From NCBI GenBank assembly GCA_046597185.1, contig JBKJLF010000119.1:1-13183 (forward strand): DNA of 13,183 nt, in the 5' to 3' direction. The DNA comes from CAMBDR01 sp046597185 (GTDB taxonomy: Bacteria; Pseudomonadota; Gammaproteobacteria; Burkholderiales; Burkholderiaceae_D). Below are positions 1-6,677 of this stretch, piece after piece. Numbering within the stretch: position 1 is the stretch's first letter; every line of letters starts with the position of its first letter. The translations under genes and the position numbers were made by a program. The notes beneath the pieces are model-generated. The model worked only from the letters and a program-made list of their open reading frames with translations, was not told the origin of the DNA and ran no database searches.

Positions 1-2
1 GT

Positions 3-242
3 GAATTTTTTGCCATTTATATCGGTGTCTGGACGGCCAACGCCGCCTTGGCACTGCTCGCCGCGCGCCGCATACGAGAGGCGTTGTTAGGTGATTTGAG
101 TGCCCTGTTTTTGCTAGCGCAACCCGCCGCAAGACTGATCGCCGCACTCTTCATTGCTTGGCCCAAGGGCAATACCGCCTTGATCATGTTGGCCGAGATT
201 ATTGCTGGCCTGCTCCTGCTGTGGATTCGGCCTTCTTCCTGA
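3..242 (+). CDS. C-terminal part of a small integral membrane protein (5' end outside window)
   Basis: The frame is open from the first bases to a TGA at 240-242, giving 79 residues with no start inside the window that must be the true one. An ATG at 48 exists, but the reading continues upstream with hydrophobic residues (FFAIYIGVW), so I read it as a truncated gene. The visible part has about three hydrophobic stretches separated by short charged loops (AARRIREA, then a WPKGN turn), so it is probably an inner-membrane protein. The pattern of an AARR loop, a helix with a conserved Arg and a final Leu-rich helix resembles the small four-helix DUF4345-type proteins, but that is only a resemblance and no function is implied. 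It lies just upstream of proB on the same strand, where related genomes usually carry obgE. The stop codon falls inside a 17-bp tandem repeat. Confidence 0.6.
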   Translation, partial: EFFAIYIGVWTANAALALLAARRIREALLGDLSALFLLAQPAARLIAALFIAWPKGNTALIMLAEIIAGLLLLWIRPSS

Positions 243-279
243 CCTGGCCTTCTTCCCGACCCGGCCTTCTTCCCGACTA
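229..279. repeat. 17-bp tandem repeat, three copies, between membrane protein gene and proB
   Basis: Three consecutive 17-bp units start at 229, 246 and 263, each beginning GGCCTTCTTCC/T and differing at one or two bases. The first unit contains the stop codon of the upstream gene. The unit length is not a multiple of three. The array ends 31 bp before the proB start and is followed by a T-rich stretch. Confidence 0.85.
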
Positions 280-310
280 TTTTTTCCCTATTCTGTTTGG
301 ACTTCCGACT

Positions 311-1432
311 ATGCTGCATTCTGTGATCGCGCAATCGAAACGCTTGATTGTTAAAGTAGGTTCTTCTCTGGTAACCAATGATGGGCGCGGCCTGGACCAG
401 GTTGCCATCGCGCGCTGGGCCGAGCAAATTGCTGCCCTGCGCCAAATGGGCAAAGAAGTGGTACTGGTTAGCTCCGGTGCCATTGCCGAAGGCCGCTTGC
501 GCCTGGGCTTTGAACAACGCCCCATGGATATCCATGAATTACAAGCCTGCGCCGCCGTGGGCCAAATGGGCTTGGCGCAAATTTACGAAACCAGTTTTCG
601 GGTACACCAGTTAAGCACCGCCCAGGTTTTGCTCACCCATGCCGATTTGGCCGACCGCGAACGCTACCTCAACGCGCGCTCCACCCTCACCACCTTGCTA
701 CGCCTGGGGGTGGTGCCGGTGATTAATGAAAACGATACCGTGGTGACCGATGAAATTAAATTTGGCGACAACGACACCCTGGGGGCCCTGGTCGCGAATT
801 TGATTGAAGCCGATGCGCTCATCATTCTAACCGACCAGCGCGGCCTGTATTGTGCCGACCCGCGCAAAAATCCGGATGCCGAATTTATCCATCAGGCAGC
901 AGCGGGCGATGCCAAACTGGAAGCCATGGCCGGCGGGGCCGGTTCCAGCCTGGGCCGGGGCGGTATGTTGACCAAGATTTTGGCCGCCAAGCGCGCCGCC
1001 AGTTCGGGCGCGCATACCGTGATCGCATGGGGGCGCGAAGAGCAAGTGCTGGTGCGGCTGGCCAAGGGTGAAGCAATCGGCACCCAACTGAACGCACAAA
1101 CCGGGCAACTGACGGCGCGCAAACAATGGATGGCCGATCACTTACATACCGCAGGCAAAGTGGTGTTGGATGCGGGCGCGGTGCAAAAGCTGACACAAGA
1201 AGGCAAATCGCTATTGCCGGTGGGCGTGATAGAAGTGGTGGGCGACTTTGGCCGGGGCGCCGTCATCAGTTGCGTCGATACCCAAGGGCGCGCGATTGCG
1301 CGTGGCTTATCCAATTACACCAGCGATGAAGCGCGCCGCATCATGCGCCGCCCTTCGAGTGAAATCGCCAGTATTTTGGGTTATGTTGACGGGCGGGAAT
1401 TAATCCATCGTGATAATCTGGTTTTAAATTAA
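311..1432 (+). CDS. proB: Glutamate 5-kinase (gamma-glutamyl kinase)
   Basis: Phosphorylates L-glutamate with ATP to gamma-glutamyl phosphate, the committed and normally proline-inhibited first step of proline synthesis, in the cytoplasm. The 373-residue length matches the family (E. coli 367). The N-terminal amino-acid kinase domain shows KVGSSLVT (Lys15), a Ser-Ser-Gly-Ala turn near residue 55, NENDTV and FGDNDTL for substrate binding, LTDQRGLY, and the GGMLTK segment with the conserved lysine. A C-terminal PUA domain follows from about residue 280 (VVLDAGAV to RDNLVLN). The start chosen is ATG 311, because MLHSVIAQSKRLIVKVG aligns with family N-termini. An in-frame ATG at 158 would overlap the upstream gene and add an unrelated 51-residue leader. 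The Shine-Dalgarno is weak (TTGGA at 297-301). The partner gene proA is not here. The gene converges on the P450 gene 18 bp downstream. Confidence 0.96.
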   Translation: MLHSVIAQSKRLIVKVGSSLVTNDGRGLDQVAIARWAEQIAALRQMGKEVVLVSSGAIAEGRLRLGFEQRPMDIHELQACAAVGQMGLAQIYETSFRVHQLSTAQVLLTHADLADRERYLNARSTLTTLLRLGVVPVINENDTVVTDEIKFGDNDTLGALVANLIEADALIILTDQRGLYCADPRKNPDAEFIHQAAAGDAKLEAMAGGAGSSLGRGGMLTKILAAKRAASSGAHTVIAWGREEQVLVRLAKGEAIGTQLNAQTGQLTARKQWMADHLHTAGKVVLDAGAVQKLTQEGKSLLPVGVIEVVGDFGRGAVISCVDTQGRAIARGLSNYTSDEARRIMRRPSSEIASILGYVDGRELIHRDNLVLN

Positions 1433-1450
1433 AGAAATCAATCGAGCACA

Positions 1451-2737
1451 TTAATCGGGATCAAATTCCACCGTCATATGCGCCGGAAATGCCCCATCAA
1501 CTTGCATTTGCCCTTCCGGCCCGGCCGCGCGGCGTAAATTCTTACGCTTGAGCACCACCTTGACAATGCGCGCAATTTGCACCGCATTAATGTATTGGCC
1601 AAAACAGGTATGCAGGCCATAGCCATAGTGCATATAACTCCAAGCCGGCCGATCGAGTCGAAATTCGTTCGGATCGGGCAATTTACGCCCATCCAACATG
1701 GCCGATTGCAACGTCACAAACACTTTGGTACCGGCTTTAATGGTGGTGGCACGCCAGGTGCCTGCTGCCACCGTATAGTCTTTGGCGCATAAACGCTGCA
1801 AACCCGGCCCAAAGCTATTAAAGCGCAAACTCTCCAACACATATTGATTGATTAAATCATCGTCATCCGCACGCGCCGCCTCTTGCGCCCCGGCCAACAA
1901 GGCAGGATGGGAGAGCAAATAATCCAGACACAATACCGCACATTTGGAGGTCGTGGGAATCAAACCAATCAACATGCCAATGAAGTTGTTGCGAATGGCC
2001 ACATCATCACAGCCAGGCATGCCAGTTTGCTGCATTTTTAAGCAACGCCCCAAGGCATCGTCGATGTCGGCCCCACTTTCACGCCGCAGGGTAATGGCTT
2101 GATCGAGATACGCACGCGTGCGCGCGGCCCCGGCCAAGGCAATTTTTTCATTCAGCGGGTCATCCGGATAAAACAAATAGGCAAACATGGCCGCCGCCGC
2201 TTCAGTAAATTGCCCCCTGTTCCAACCGGGTGTACCGAAATACTCCCCCACCAAAAAGGTCGGCACGGGCTTGGTCAGGGCGGGCACAATATCCACCCGA
2301 ATGGTGGCCGCCGCGCCTGCAGCCGCGCCTGCACCCGCGCCTCCAGCCGCGACCATACCCGCCAGCAAGCGCTCGGCAGTTTGTTCGACAAAAGTGGCGA
2401 TGCGCGGCACGTCTTCACGCCGCATGGCCAGGCGCATCAAGGATACATCACGGCTATATTGCGGCGAATTTTGCATGCCAAGAAAGAAATTCTCCCCGGT
2501 CGTCACTTTTTCCATCTTGGCTTGATAGGTGACATGAAACACATCATCGCGCGCCATCACTTCTTGAACATCATCAAACCGGGTCACCACGGCAAAATTC
2601 TTGATCACCAAAATCGGCTTCAGGCAGCGCAATACGGCCATCACCAAGGTGGGATGGGTCAGCGCCCAGTCTTTGATTTTCAACAAGAATGGACTGGGGC
2701 CGACATTCAGGCCAGTATCCGGATTAGTATTTGCCAT
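1451..2737 (-). CDS. Divergent cytochrome P450
   Basis: Heme-thiolate enzyme of 428 residues, soluble (no N-terminal anchor). The K-helix ExxR motif is ESLR (Glu302, Arg305), followed by the FRLDRP segment. The heme loop is YGYGLHTCFG with the ligand Cys378, so the usual first Phe is Tyr. The I-helix reads IGLIPTTSK around 257-265: the threonines are kept (262, 263) but the acidic residue normally before them is Pro261. This argues for unusual oxygen or peroxide chemistry. A Gly/Ala-rich insert near residues 129-143 comes from a 12-bp repeat in the DNA. The start ATG 2737 has an excellent GGAGG 7 nt upstream (2745-2749). It follows the CNP1-like gene by 31 bp on the same strand, so it is probably cotranscribed with it and rppH. 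No ferredoxin, reductase or peroxidase gene is visible nearby. The substrate is unknown and I do not assign a CYP family. Confidence 0.9.
   Translation of the reverse strand: MANTNPDTGLNVGPSPFLLKIKDWALTHPTLVMAVLRCLKPILVIKNFAVVTRFDDVQEVMARDDVFHVTYQAKMEKVTTGENFFLGMQNSPQYSRDVSLMRLAMRREDVPRIATFVEQTAERLLAGMVAAGGAGAGAAAGAAATIRVDIVPALTKPVPTFLVGEYFGTPGWNRGQFTEAAAAMFAYLFYPDDPLNEKIALAGAARTRAYLDQAITLRRESGADIDDALGRCLKMQQTGMPGCDDVAIRNNFIGMLIGLIPTTSKCAVLCLDYLLSHPALLAGAQEAARADDDDLINQYVLESLRFNSFGPGLQRLCAKDYTVAAGTWRATTIKAGTKVFVTLQSAMLDGRKLPDPNEFRLDRPAWSYMHYGYGLHTCFGQYINAVQIARIVKVVLKRKNLRRAAGPEGQMQVDGAFPAHMTVEFDPD
2311..2353. repeat. 12-bp in-frame tandem repeat inside the P450 gene
   Basis: Units starting at 2311, 2323 and 2335 each read CCGCGCCTGCAG with small changes, followed by a partial fourth copy. 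On the coding strand they give the Gly/Ala-only stretch of the P450 near residues 129-143, between the conserved N-terminal part and the next helix. The unit is a multiple of three, so the frame is kept. Confidence 0.8.
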
Positions 2738-2768
2738 GTGTTCGCCTCCAAAAACTTCTATTTAAGCA

Positions 2769-3347
2769 CTACTTGACTACTTGCGAACGGATTTTATCGA
2801 TTATTTGATTCGCCTTGGCCGCTACCGCCTTACCTTGGCAAAAATAATCGAGCGCCAAGGCCGCTTGCGCCCGATTCGATACTTTATGTGCAATTGGCAA
2901 CCACTCATCGCGCCGCGCCGCACCCCAAGTGCCATCTGCGCGCCCATACGCATACGTTTTCATTTCAAAACTGGCACAACGTATCCCTTCGTAGCTGATA
3001 TTTTTCACCCCCGCAGTACTCTGGGCGATCAAGGTGTAATGCACCACACCATCATCTGTCACCGTAAGCGATTTGGCATCGATGCCAAACACCTGGCTGG
3101 CCGTACCACTGACAAAAAACTTTATCATCTGCAAAGGCTCAGGCGCGGCAGGAAAAGCCGTTACCGGGCGCTCCACCCACGCTTTGGCCTCGCTCTCATC
3201 ATCATCCGCCGCCATCGCACCCGGCCCTGCCAAGCCACAGGAAACGACCAAACCGACCCAAACGGCCAGCCAGCAGGCCGATTGGGGCATGCTGACGTGG
3301 CAGGTGGCTTGACGGCTGTTTTTCTTCACTGTTTTTTTCAAATACAT
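2769..3347 (-). CDS. CNP1-like family exported protein
   Basis: A 192-residue protein with a basic start (MYLKKTVKK), a hydrophobic core around residues 25-45 and a likely signal-peptidase site after AMA (about residue 47), so it should be periplasmic. The mature part (WVERPVTAFP, then FFVSGTASQVFGIDAKSLTV, then YEGIRCASFEMKTYAYG) matches what I know of the CNP1-like family (cryptic neisserial protein 1), whose function is not known. Two cysteines in RCASFE and DYFCQGK could pair in the periplasm. An internal Met20 is an alternative start, but it has no ribosome binding site and the longer form gives a normal long n-region. It follows rppH by 25 nt and precedes the P450 by 31 nt on the same strand. 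The cnp1-rppH pairing beside proS is common in betaproteobacteria, while the P450 is the unusual member. Confidence 0.85.
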   Translation of the reverse strand: MYLKKTVKKNSRQATCHVSMPQSACWLAVWVGLVVSCGLAGPGAMAADDDESEAKAWVERPVTAFPAAPEPLQMIKFFVSGTASQVFGIDAKSLTVTDDGVVHYTLIAQSTAGVKNISYEGIRCASFEMKTYAYGRADGTWGAARRDEWLPIAHKVSNRAQAALALDYFCQGKAVAAKANQIIDKIRSQVVK

Positions 3348-3372
3348 CTTTCAACTTTCTTTCAATTCGCTT

Positions 3373-3987
3373 TTAACTCTTCTCAGGAACAATCAAATCA
3401 GGTACTTTCACATCTTGCCCCTTCGCCACGGCAGGCTCAGGCGCACGGGGTGCATGTGGTGCATGCGGATGGCGCAAATAGCGTGCCGACTGACGTGGCG
3501 CGCCACCGGGTGCGGGCCAGATCACAAAACGTGATAATTCCTGCAAGGCGCGTTGATACACTTCGCGCTTGAATTCAATCACCACATCCAGCGGCACCCA
3601 ATAGTCATGCCAACGCCACGCATCAAACTCCGGGTGATCAGTCAGGCGCAAATTCACATCGGAATCGCGCGCATTCATGCGCAATAAAAACCAAATCTGC
3701 TTTTGCCCCCGATAATGCCCCCGTATTTCGCGTTTGATAAAATGGTCCGGTACTTCATAACGCAACCAGTCACGGGTGCGCCCAACAATTTTCACATGTT
3801 CCTGCCTTAATCCAATTTCCTCCTCCAGTTCGCGGAACATCGCCTGTTCCGGTGTTTCGCCATATTTAATGCCCCCTTGCGGAAACTGCCAAGAGTGCTC
3901 CCGCACCCGCTTGCCCCACCAAACCTCGTTTTGAGTGTTCAGTAGTATGATGCCGACGTTGGGCCGAAACCCTTCACGATCCAGCAT
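3373..3987 (-). CDS. rppH: RNA pyrophosphohydrolase (Nudix hydrolase)
   Basis: Removes pyrophosphate from 5'-triphosphorylated mRNA, which opens the transcript to RNase E decay; cytoplasmic. The 204-residue product carries a perfect Nudix box at residues 38-60 (G-x5-E-x7-RELEEEIGL; catalytic Glu56 and Glu57). The N-terminus MLDREGFRPNVGIILLN and the core WYRYEV/GQKQIWFLLRM-type segments are those of betaproteobacterial RppH. The start is set at ATG 3987, with GGGGTGG just upstream; a TTG four codons earlier is less likely. Compared with E. coli RppH (176 residues) it has a low-complexity C-terminal tail from about residue 158, rich in Pro, His and Ala (RHPHAPHAPRAP), partly made by a 9-bp duplication. 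It is the first gene of a probable rppH-cnp1-P450 unit and diverges from proS. Confidence 0.95.
   Translation of the reverse strand: MLDREGFRPNVGIILLNTQNEVWWGKRVREHSWQFPQGGIKYGETPEQAMFRELEEEIGLRQEHVKIVGRTRDWLRYEVPDHFIKREIRGHYRGQKQIWFLLRMNARDSDVNLRLTDHPEFDAWRWHDYWVPLDVVIEFKREVYQRALQELSRFVIWPAPGGAPRQSARYLRHPHAPHAPRAPEPAVAKGQDVKVPDLIVPEKS
3449..3466. repeat. 9-bp tandem duplication in the rppH tail
   Basis: Two adjacent copies of GGTGCATGT/C (3449-3457 and 3458-3466) encode the repeated His-Ala-Pro steps in the disordered RppH C-terminus. Confidence 0.7.
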
Positions 3988-4188
3988 AGTCCACCCCAAA
4001 CTTTCTGCGGCTGCGCGATAATTAACGATACATTAACCTAAATGGAAATAACAACATCTCCTTGCCACCACACACACGGCAATCTTGGTTCCATACGAGG
4101 TAAATGTATTAAAAATAATCGCATCAGCCAGCTAATCCTATAAAATTAGGTTGATTATAACCCTCTCTTTTTAAAAAGAAATACAGAT
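3988..4188. promoter_or_regulatory. Divergent promoter region between rppH and proS
   Basis: A 201-bp AT-rich stretch holding the promoters of both divergent units. On the minus strand a perfect TATAAT occupies 4159-4154. On the plus strand TATAAC occupies 4156-4161 and TATAAA 4139-4144. None has a convincing -35 at the right distance, so start sites are uncertain. A second minus-strand option is TTGTTA followed 18 bp later by TATCGT, nearer to rppH. The 14-bp palindrome TCTTTTTAAAAAGA (4166-4179) lies 9 nt before the proS start. Confidence 0.45.
4166..4179. repeat. Perfect 14-bp palindrome in the proS leader
   Basis: TCTTTTTAAAAAGA is its own reverse complement and ends 9 nt before the proS ATG, covering the position of the ribosome binding site. 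proS has no strong Shine-Dalgarno; the AAGAA at the end of the palindrome is the only purine run in range. Confidence 0.7.
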
Positions 4189-5937
4189 ATGCGTGCAACT
4201 CGATTTTTTATTGCGACTTTGAAAGAAGCGCCCTCTGATGCAGAGATCATCAGCCACCAATTAATGATGCGCGCGGGCATGATCAAGCGCATCGGTTCCG
4301 GAATTTACACCTATATGCCGGTCGGTTTGCGCATTATCCGCAAGGTAGAAAATATCGTGCGCGAAGAAATGAACCGTGGCGGTGCAATCGAAATGTTAAT
4401 GCCTGTAGTACAACCCGCAGAATTATGGCAAGAAACCGGGCGTTGGGACAAAATGGGGCCGGAATTAATGCGCGTAAAAGATCGCCACGGGCGCGATTTT
4501 GCAATTCAACCCACGTCCGAAGAAGTGATTACCGATGTCGTGCGTGGGGATATTAAATCGTATCGCCAACTGCCGATCAATTTTTACCACATTCAAACCA
4601 AATTTCGCGATGAGCGGCGGCCACGCTTTGGTTTAATGCGCGGGCGCGAATTCACGATGAAAGATGCGTATTCGTTTGATCGCGATGTGGCGGGCATGCA
4701 GCAGTCCTACCAAATCATGTATGACGCCTATGTACGTATTTTCCAACGCTTTGGCTTACAGTTCCGCGCGGTGGCGGCCGATAACGGTGCCATTGGTGGT
4801 TCTGGCTCGCACGAATTTCACGTCATTGCGCAAACCGGTGAAGACGCGCTGGTGTATTGCCCCGATTCTGACTTTGCCGCCAATATGGAAGCGGCGGAGG
4901 CACTGGCTTGCAGCAGTACCCGTCCTGCTGCTACCGAAAGCATGACAAAGAGAGCCACCCCCGGCAAAGCCAAATGTGAAGACGTGGCAGCGCTGTTGGG
5001 CTTGCCCTTGAACCGCACCGTCAAGTCGATTGTGCTGGCCAGCGAGAAAACCGATGACAAAGGCAAGAGCCTGGGCAGCAAAATCTGGCTGCTGTTATTG
5101 CGTGGCGACCATGAAATGAATGAAGTCAAAGTCAACAAGCTGGCAGGCATCGGTGCCTGGCGCATGGCGACCGAAGAAGAAATCGTGGCCGCCTTTGGCA
5201 CCCAACCCGGCTATCTTGGCCCGGTCAAGCCAGCGCAAGCAATAAAAATCGTGGCTGATCGCACGGTCGCCAATATGGCGGACTTTGTCTGCGGTGCCAA
5301 TGAAGCCGATTTTCACATCACGGGCGTGAACTGGGGCCGCGATTTACCCGAACCCGATCTGGTGGCCGATTTGCGCAATGTGGTGCAAGGCGATTTATCC
5401 CCCGACGGTAAAGGCTTGCTGGCGGTGGAGCGCGGAATTGAAGTAGGCCATGTGTTTCAACTTGGCACGCGCTACTCGAAAGATATGAATGCCACCTATC
5501 TGGATGAAAATGGCAAACCACAATTTTTACAAATGGGTTGCTATGGGATTGGCATCACGCGCATTCTGGGTGCGGCGATTGAACAAAATTTCGATGACAA
5601 AGGCATTATCTGGCCCACTTCCATCGCCCCCTTCACCGTGGTACTGTGTCCGATGAATTATGATCGTAGCGAGATGGTAAAGCAACAAAGCGATCAACTT
5701 TATGCCGACTTATTGGCCGCCGGGGTGGATGTGATTTTGGACGACCGTGGCATGCGCCCCGGTGCCATGTTTGCCGATTGGGAATTGATTGGCGTGCCAC
5801 ACCGCATTGTAATCGGTGAACGCGGCTTAAAAGAAGGCAACCTGGAATACCAGGGTCGGCGCGACAGTGCCGCCAGCGCCTTGCCGGTGGCCGAAGCAGT
5901 GGCGACCATGCAAGCCAAGCTGGCTGCGTCACTGTAA
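4189..5937 (+). CDS. proS: Prolyl-tRNA synthetase, bacterial type with editing domain
   Basis: Charges tRNA-Pro with proline in the cytoplasm. The 582-residue class II synthetase has the full bacterial layout: an N-terminal catalytic part with motif 2 (FRDERRPRFGLMRGREF, about 139-156), the inserted YbaK-like editing domain at about 225-405, catalytic motif 3 (GCYGIGITR, about 450-458), and an anticodon-binding C-terminus (APFTVVLCP onward). In the editing domain Lys279 in NRTVKSIV is at the same number as the E. coli lysine used in Ala-tRNA-Pro editing, and His376 in FHITGVN matches the conserved histidine, so clearing of mischarged alanine should be intact. The start ATG 4189 gives the family N-terminus MRATRFFIATLKEAP, although its ribosome binding site is weak. 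The lytic transglycosylase follows after 3 nt. Confidence 0.97.
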   Translation: MRATRFFIATLKEAPSDAEIISHQLMMRAGMIKRIGSGIYTYMPVGLRIIRKVENIVREEMNRGGAIEMLMPVVQPAELWQETGRWDKMGPELMRVKDRHGRDFAIQPTSEEVITDVVRGDIKSYRQLPINFYHIQTKFRDERRPRFGLMRGREFTMKDAYSFDRDVAGMQQSYQIMYDAYVRIFQRFGLQFRAVAADNGAIGGSGSHEFHVIAQTGEDALVYCPDSDFAANMEAAEALACSSTRPAATESMTKRATPGKAKCEDVAALLGLPLNRTVKSIVLASEKTDDKGKSLGSKIWLLLLRGDHEMNEVKVNKLAGIGAWRMATEEEIVAAFGTQPGYLGPVKPAQAIKIVADRTVANMADFVCGANEADFHITGVNWGRDLPEPDLVADLRNVVQGDLSPDGKGLLAVERGIEVGHVFQLGTRYSKDMNATYLDENGKPQFLQMGCYGIGITRILGAAIEQNFDDKGIIWPTSIAPFTVVLCPMNYDRSEMVKQQSDQLYADLLAAGVDVILDDRGMRPGAMFADWELIGVPHRIVIGERGLKEGNLEYQGRRDSAASALPVAEAVATMQAKLAASL

Positions 5938-5940
5938 GGC

Positions 5941-6615
5941 ATGGCGATGCGTTGGCCATCTTGTTTAAGCAATCGCGCCCTGGGCTGGGCGCTGCGGGCC
6001 AATGTTAGCCTGCCGCTCAGCTTGGCCTTCAGTTTGACCCTCAGCTTGGCCCTCAGCCTGCCCCTGCCCGCCCATGCGGGTGGGCAGCGCGAAGAAGCCA
6101 TGGCCGATTCGGTGCGGCTGGCTTTATCCAACGCCATTGCCGATGCGCGCCCACCCAAACCCCAGTTTGCGGATATTCAACAACGAATCCGCTATTTACA
6201 CTGGCTGGGCGAAATGTCGGAGCGCTTGCAAAAGAAAATCGCAGATCGCCAGCTTCGGCGGGAATTTCTCGAAACCACCTGGTATGAAGCGCACCGCGCC
6301 GGACTGGAACCGAGCCTGGTGCTGGGCTTGATTCAGGTTGAATCGGGTTATCACAAATACGCCGTTTCAAGCGCCGGGGCGCGCGGCTATATGCAAGTGA
6401 TGCCATTTTGGACCAGCAGCATTGGCGACCATGACCGCCGCAAGCTATTTCATATGCAAACCAATCTGCGTTATGGCTGCGCGATTTTACGGCTGTATCT
6501 GGATATGGAGCGTGGCAACCTGTATTTGGCGCTGGGACGCTATAACGGCAGCCGGGGCAAGCCCGAGTACCCGAATGCGGTATTGGCCGCCTGGAAGCGC
6601 TGGGAGTATCAATAA
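5941..6615 (+). CDS. Secreted lytic transglycosylase (SLT domain)
   Basis: Cleaves the MurNAc-GlcNAc bond of peptidoglycan with formation of anhydro-MurNAc, acting in the periplasm. The product has 224 residues: a long signal peptide ending at AHA (about residue 46), a short helical linker, then a Slt70-type domain from about residue 110. The catalytic Glu134 is in IQVESGYHKYAVSSAGARGY, followed by MQVMPFW and the family ending LALGRYNGSRG. The hydrophobic core of the signal peptide is a Leu-Ser repeat built from 12-bp DNA repeats. ATG 5941 is 3 nt after the proS stop, so translation is probably coupled to proS; no own promoter is obvious. A homologue next to proS is, from memory, usual in this bacterial group. 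A strong terminator follows. Confidence 0.92.
   Translation: MAMRWPSCLSNRALGWALRANVSLPLSLAFSLTLSLALSLPLPAHAGGQREEAMADSVRLALSNAIADARPPKPQFADIQQRIRYLHWLGEMSERLQKKIADRQLRREFLETTWYEAHRAGLEPSLVLGLIQVESGYHKYAVSSAGARGYMQVMPFWTSSIGDHDRRKLFHMQTNLRYGCAILRLYLDMERGNLYLALGRYNGSRGKPEYPNAVLAAWKRWEYQ
6004..6063. repeat. 12-bp in-frame tandem repeat in the signal peptide of the lytic transglycosylase
   Basis: Four clear units start at 6016, 6028, 6040 and 6052, based on CTCAGCTTGGCC; the first and third are identical. A weaker copy precedes them at 6004. Each unit encodes Leu/Phe-Ser-Leu-Ala/Thr/Pro and so lengthens the hydrophobic core without breaking the frame. Confidence 0.85.
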
Positions 6616-6624
6616 AGAAGCGTA

Positions 6625-6661
6625 AAAAAAGCCCGATCACCTAAGGTAGTCGGGCTTTTTT
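6625..6661. terminator. Bidirectional intrinsic terminator between lytic transglycosylase and H1-SWIB gene
   Basis: A 12-bp perfect stem pairs AAAAAAGCCCGA (6625-6636) with TCGGGCTTTTTT (6650-6661) around a 13-nt loop. The A-run and T-run make it functional in both directions: it ends proS/slt on the plus strand, and the H1-SWIB gene, whose stop is at 6678, on the minus strand. Confidence 0.93.
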
Positions 6662-6677
6662 CCATCAAACTGAAATT

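Noticed and set aside
229..279. CRISPR or mobile-element repeat
   Set aside because: The copies touch with no spacers, the unit is only 17 bp, and no cas or transposase gene is present.
158..310. Longer proB starting at ATG 158
   Set aside because: The extra 51 residues overlap the upstream gene and the repeat array and have no counterpart in the family; ATG 311 gives the family N-terminus.
2099..2776. 225-codon plus-strand open frame opposite the P450 gene
   Set aside because: It has no family resemblance and no ribosome binding site, and the opposite frame holds all P450 motifs.
2781..3572. 263-codon plus-strand open frame opposite cnp1 and rppH
   Set aside because: It spans two well-supported genes on the other strand, and its composition (many Arg, His and Gln) is that of an antisense shadow.
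3988..3999. TTG start of rppH four codons upstream
   Set aside because: It would use the GGGGTGG ribosome binding site as coding sequence; ATG 3987 matches the family start MLDREGFRPN.
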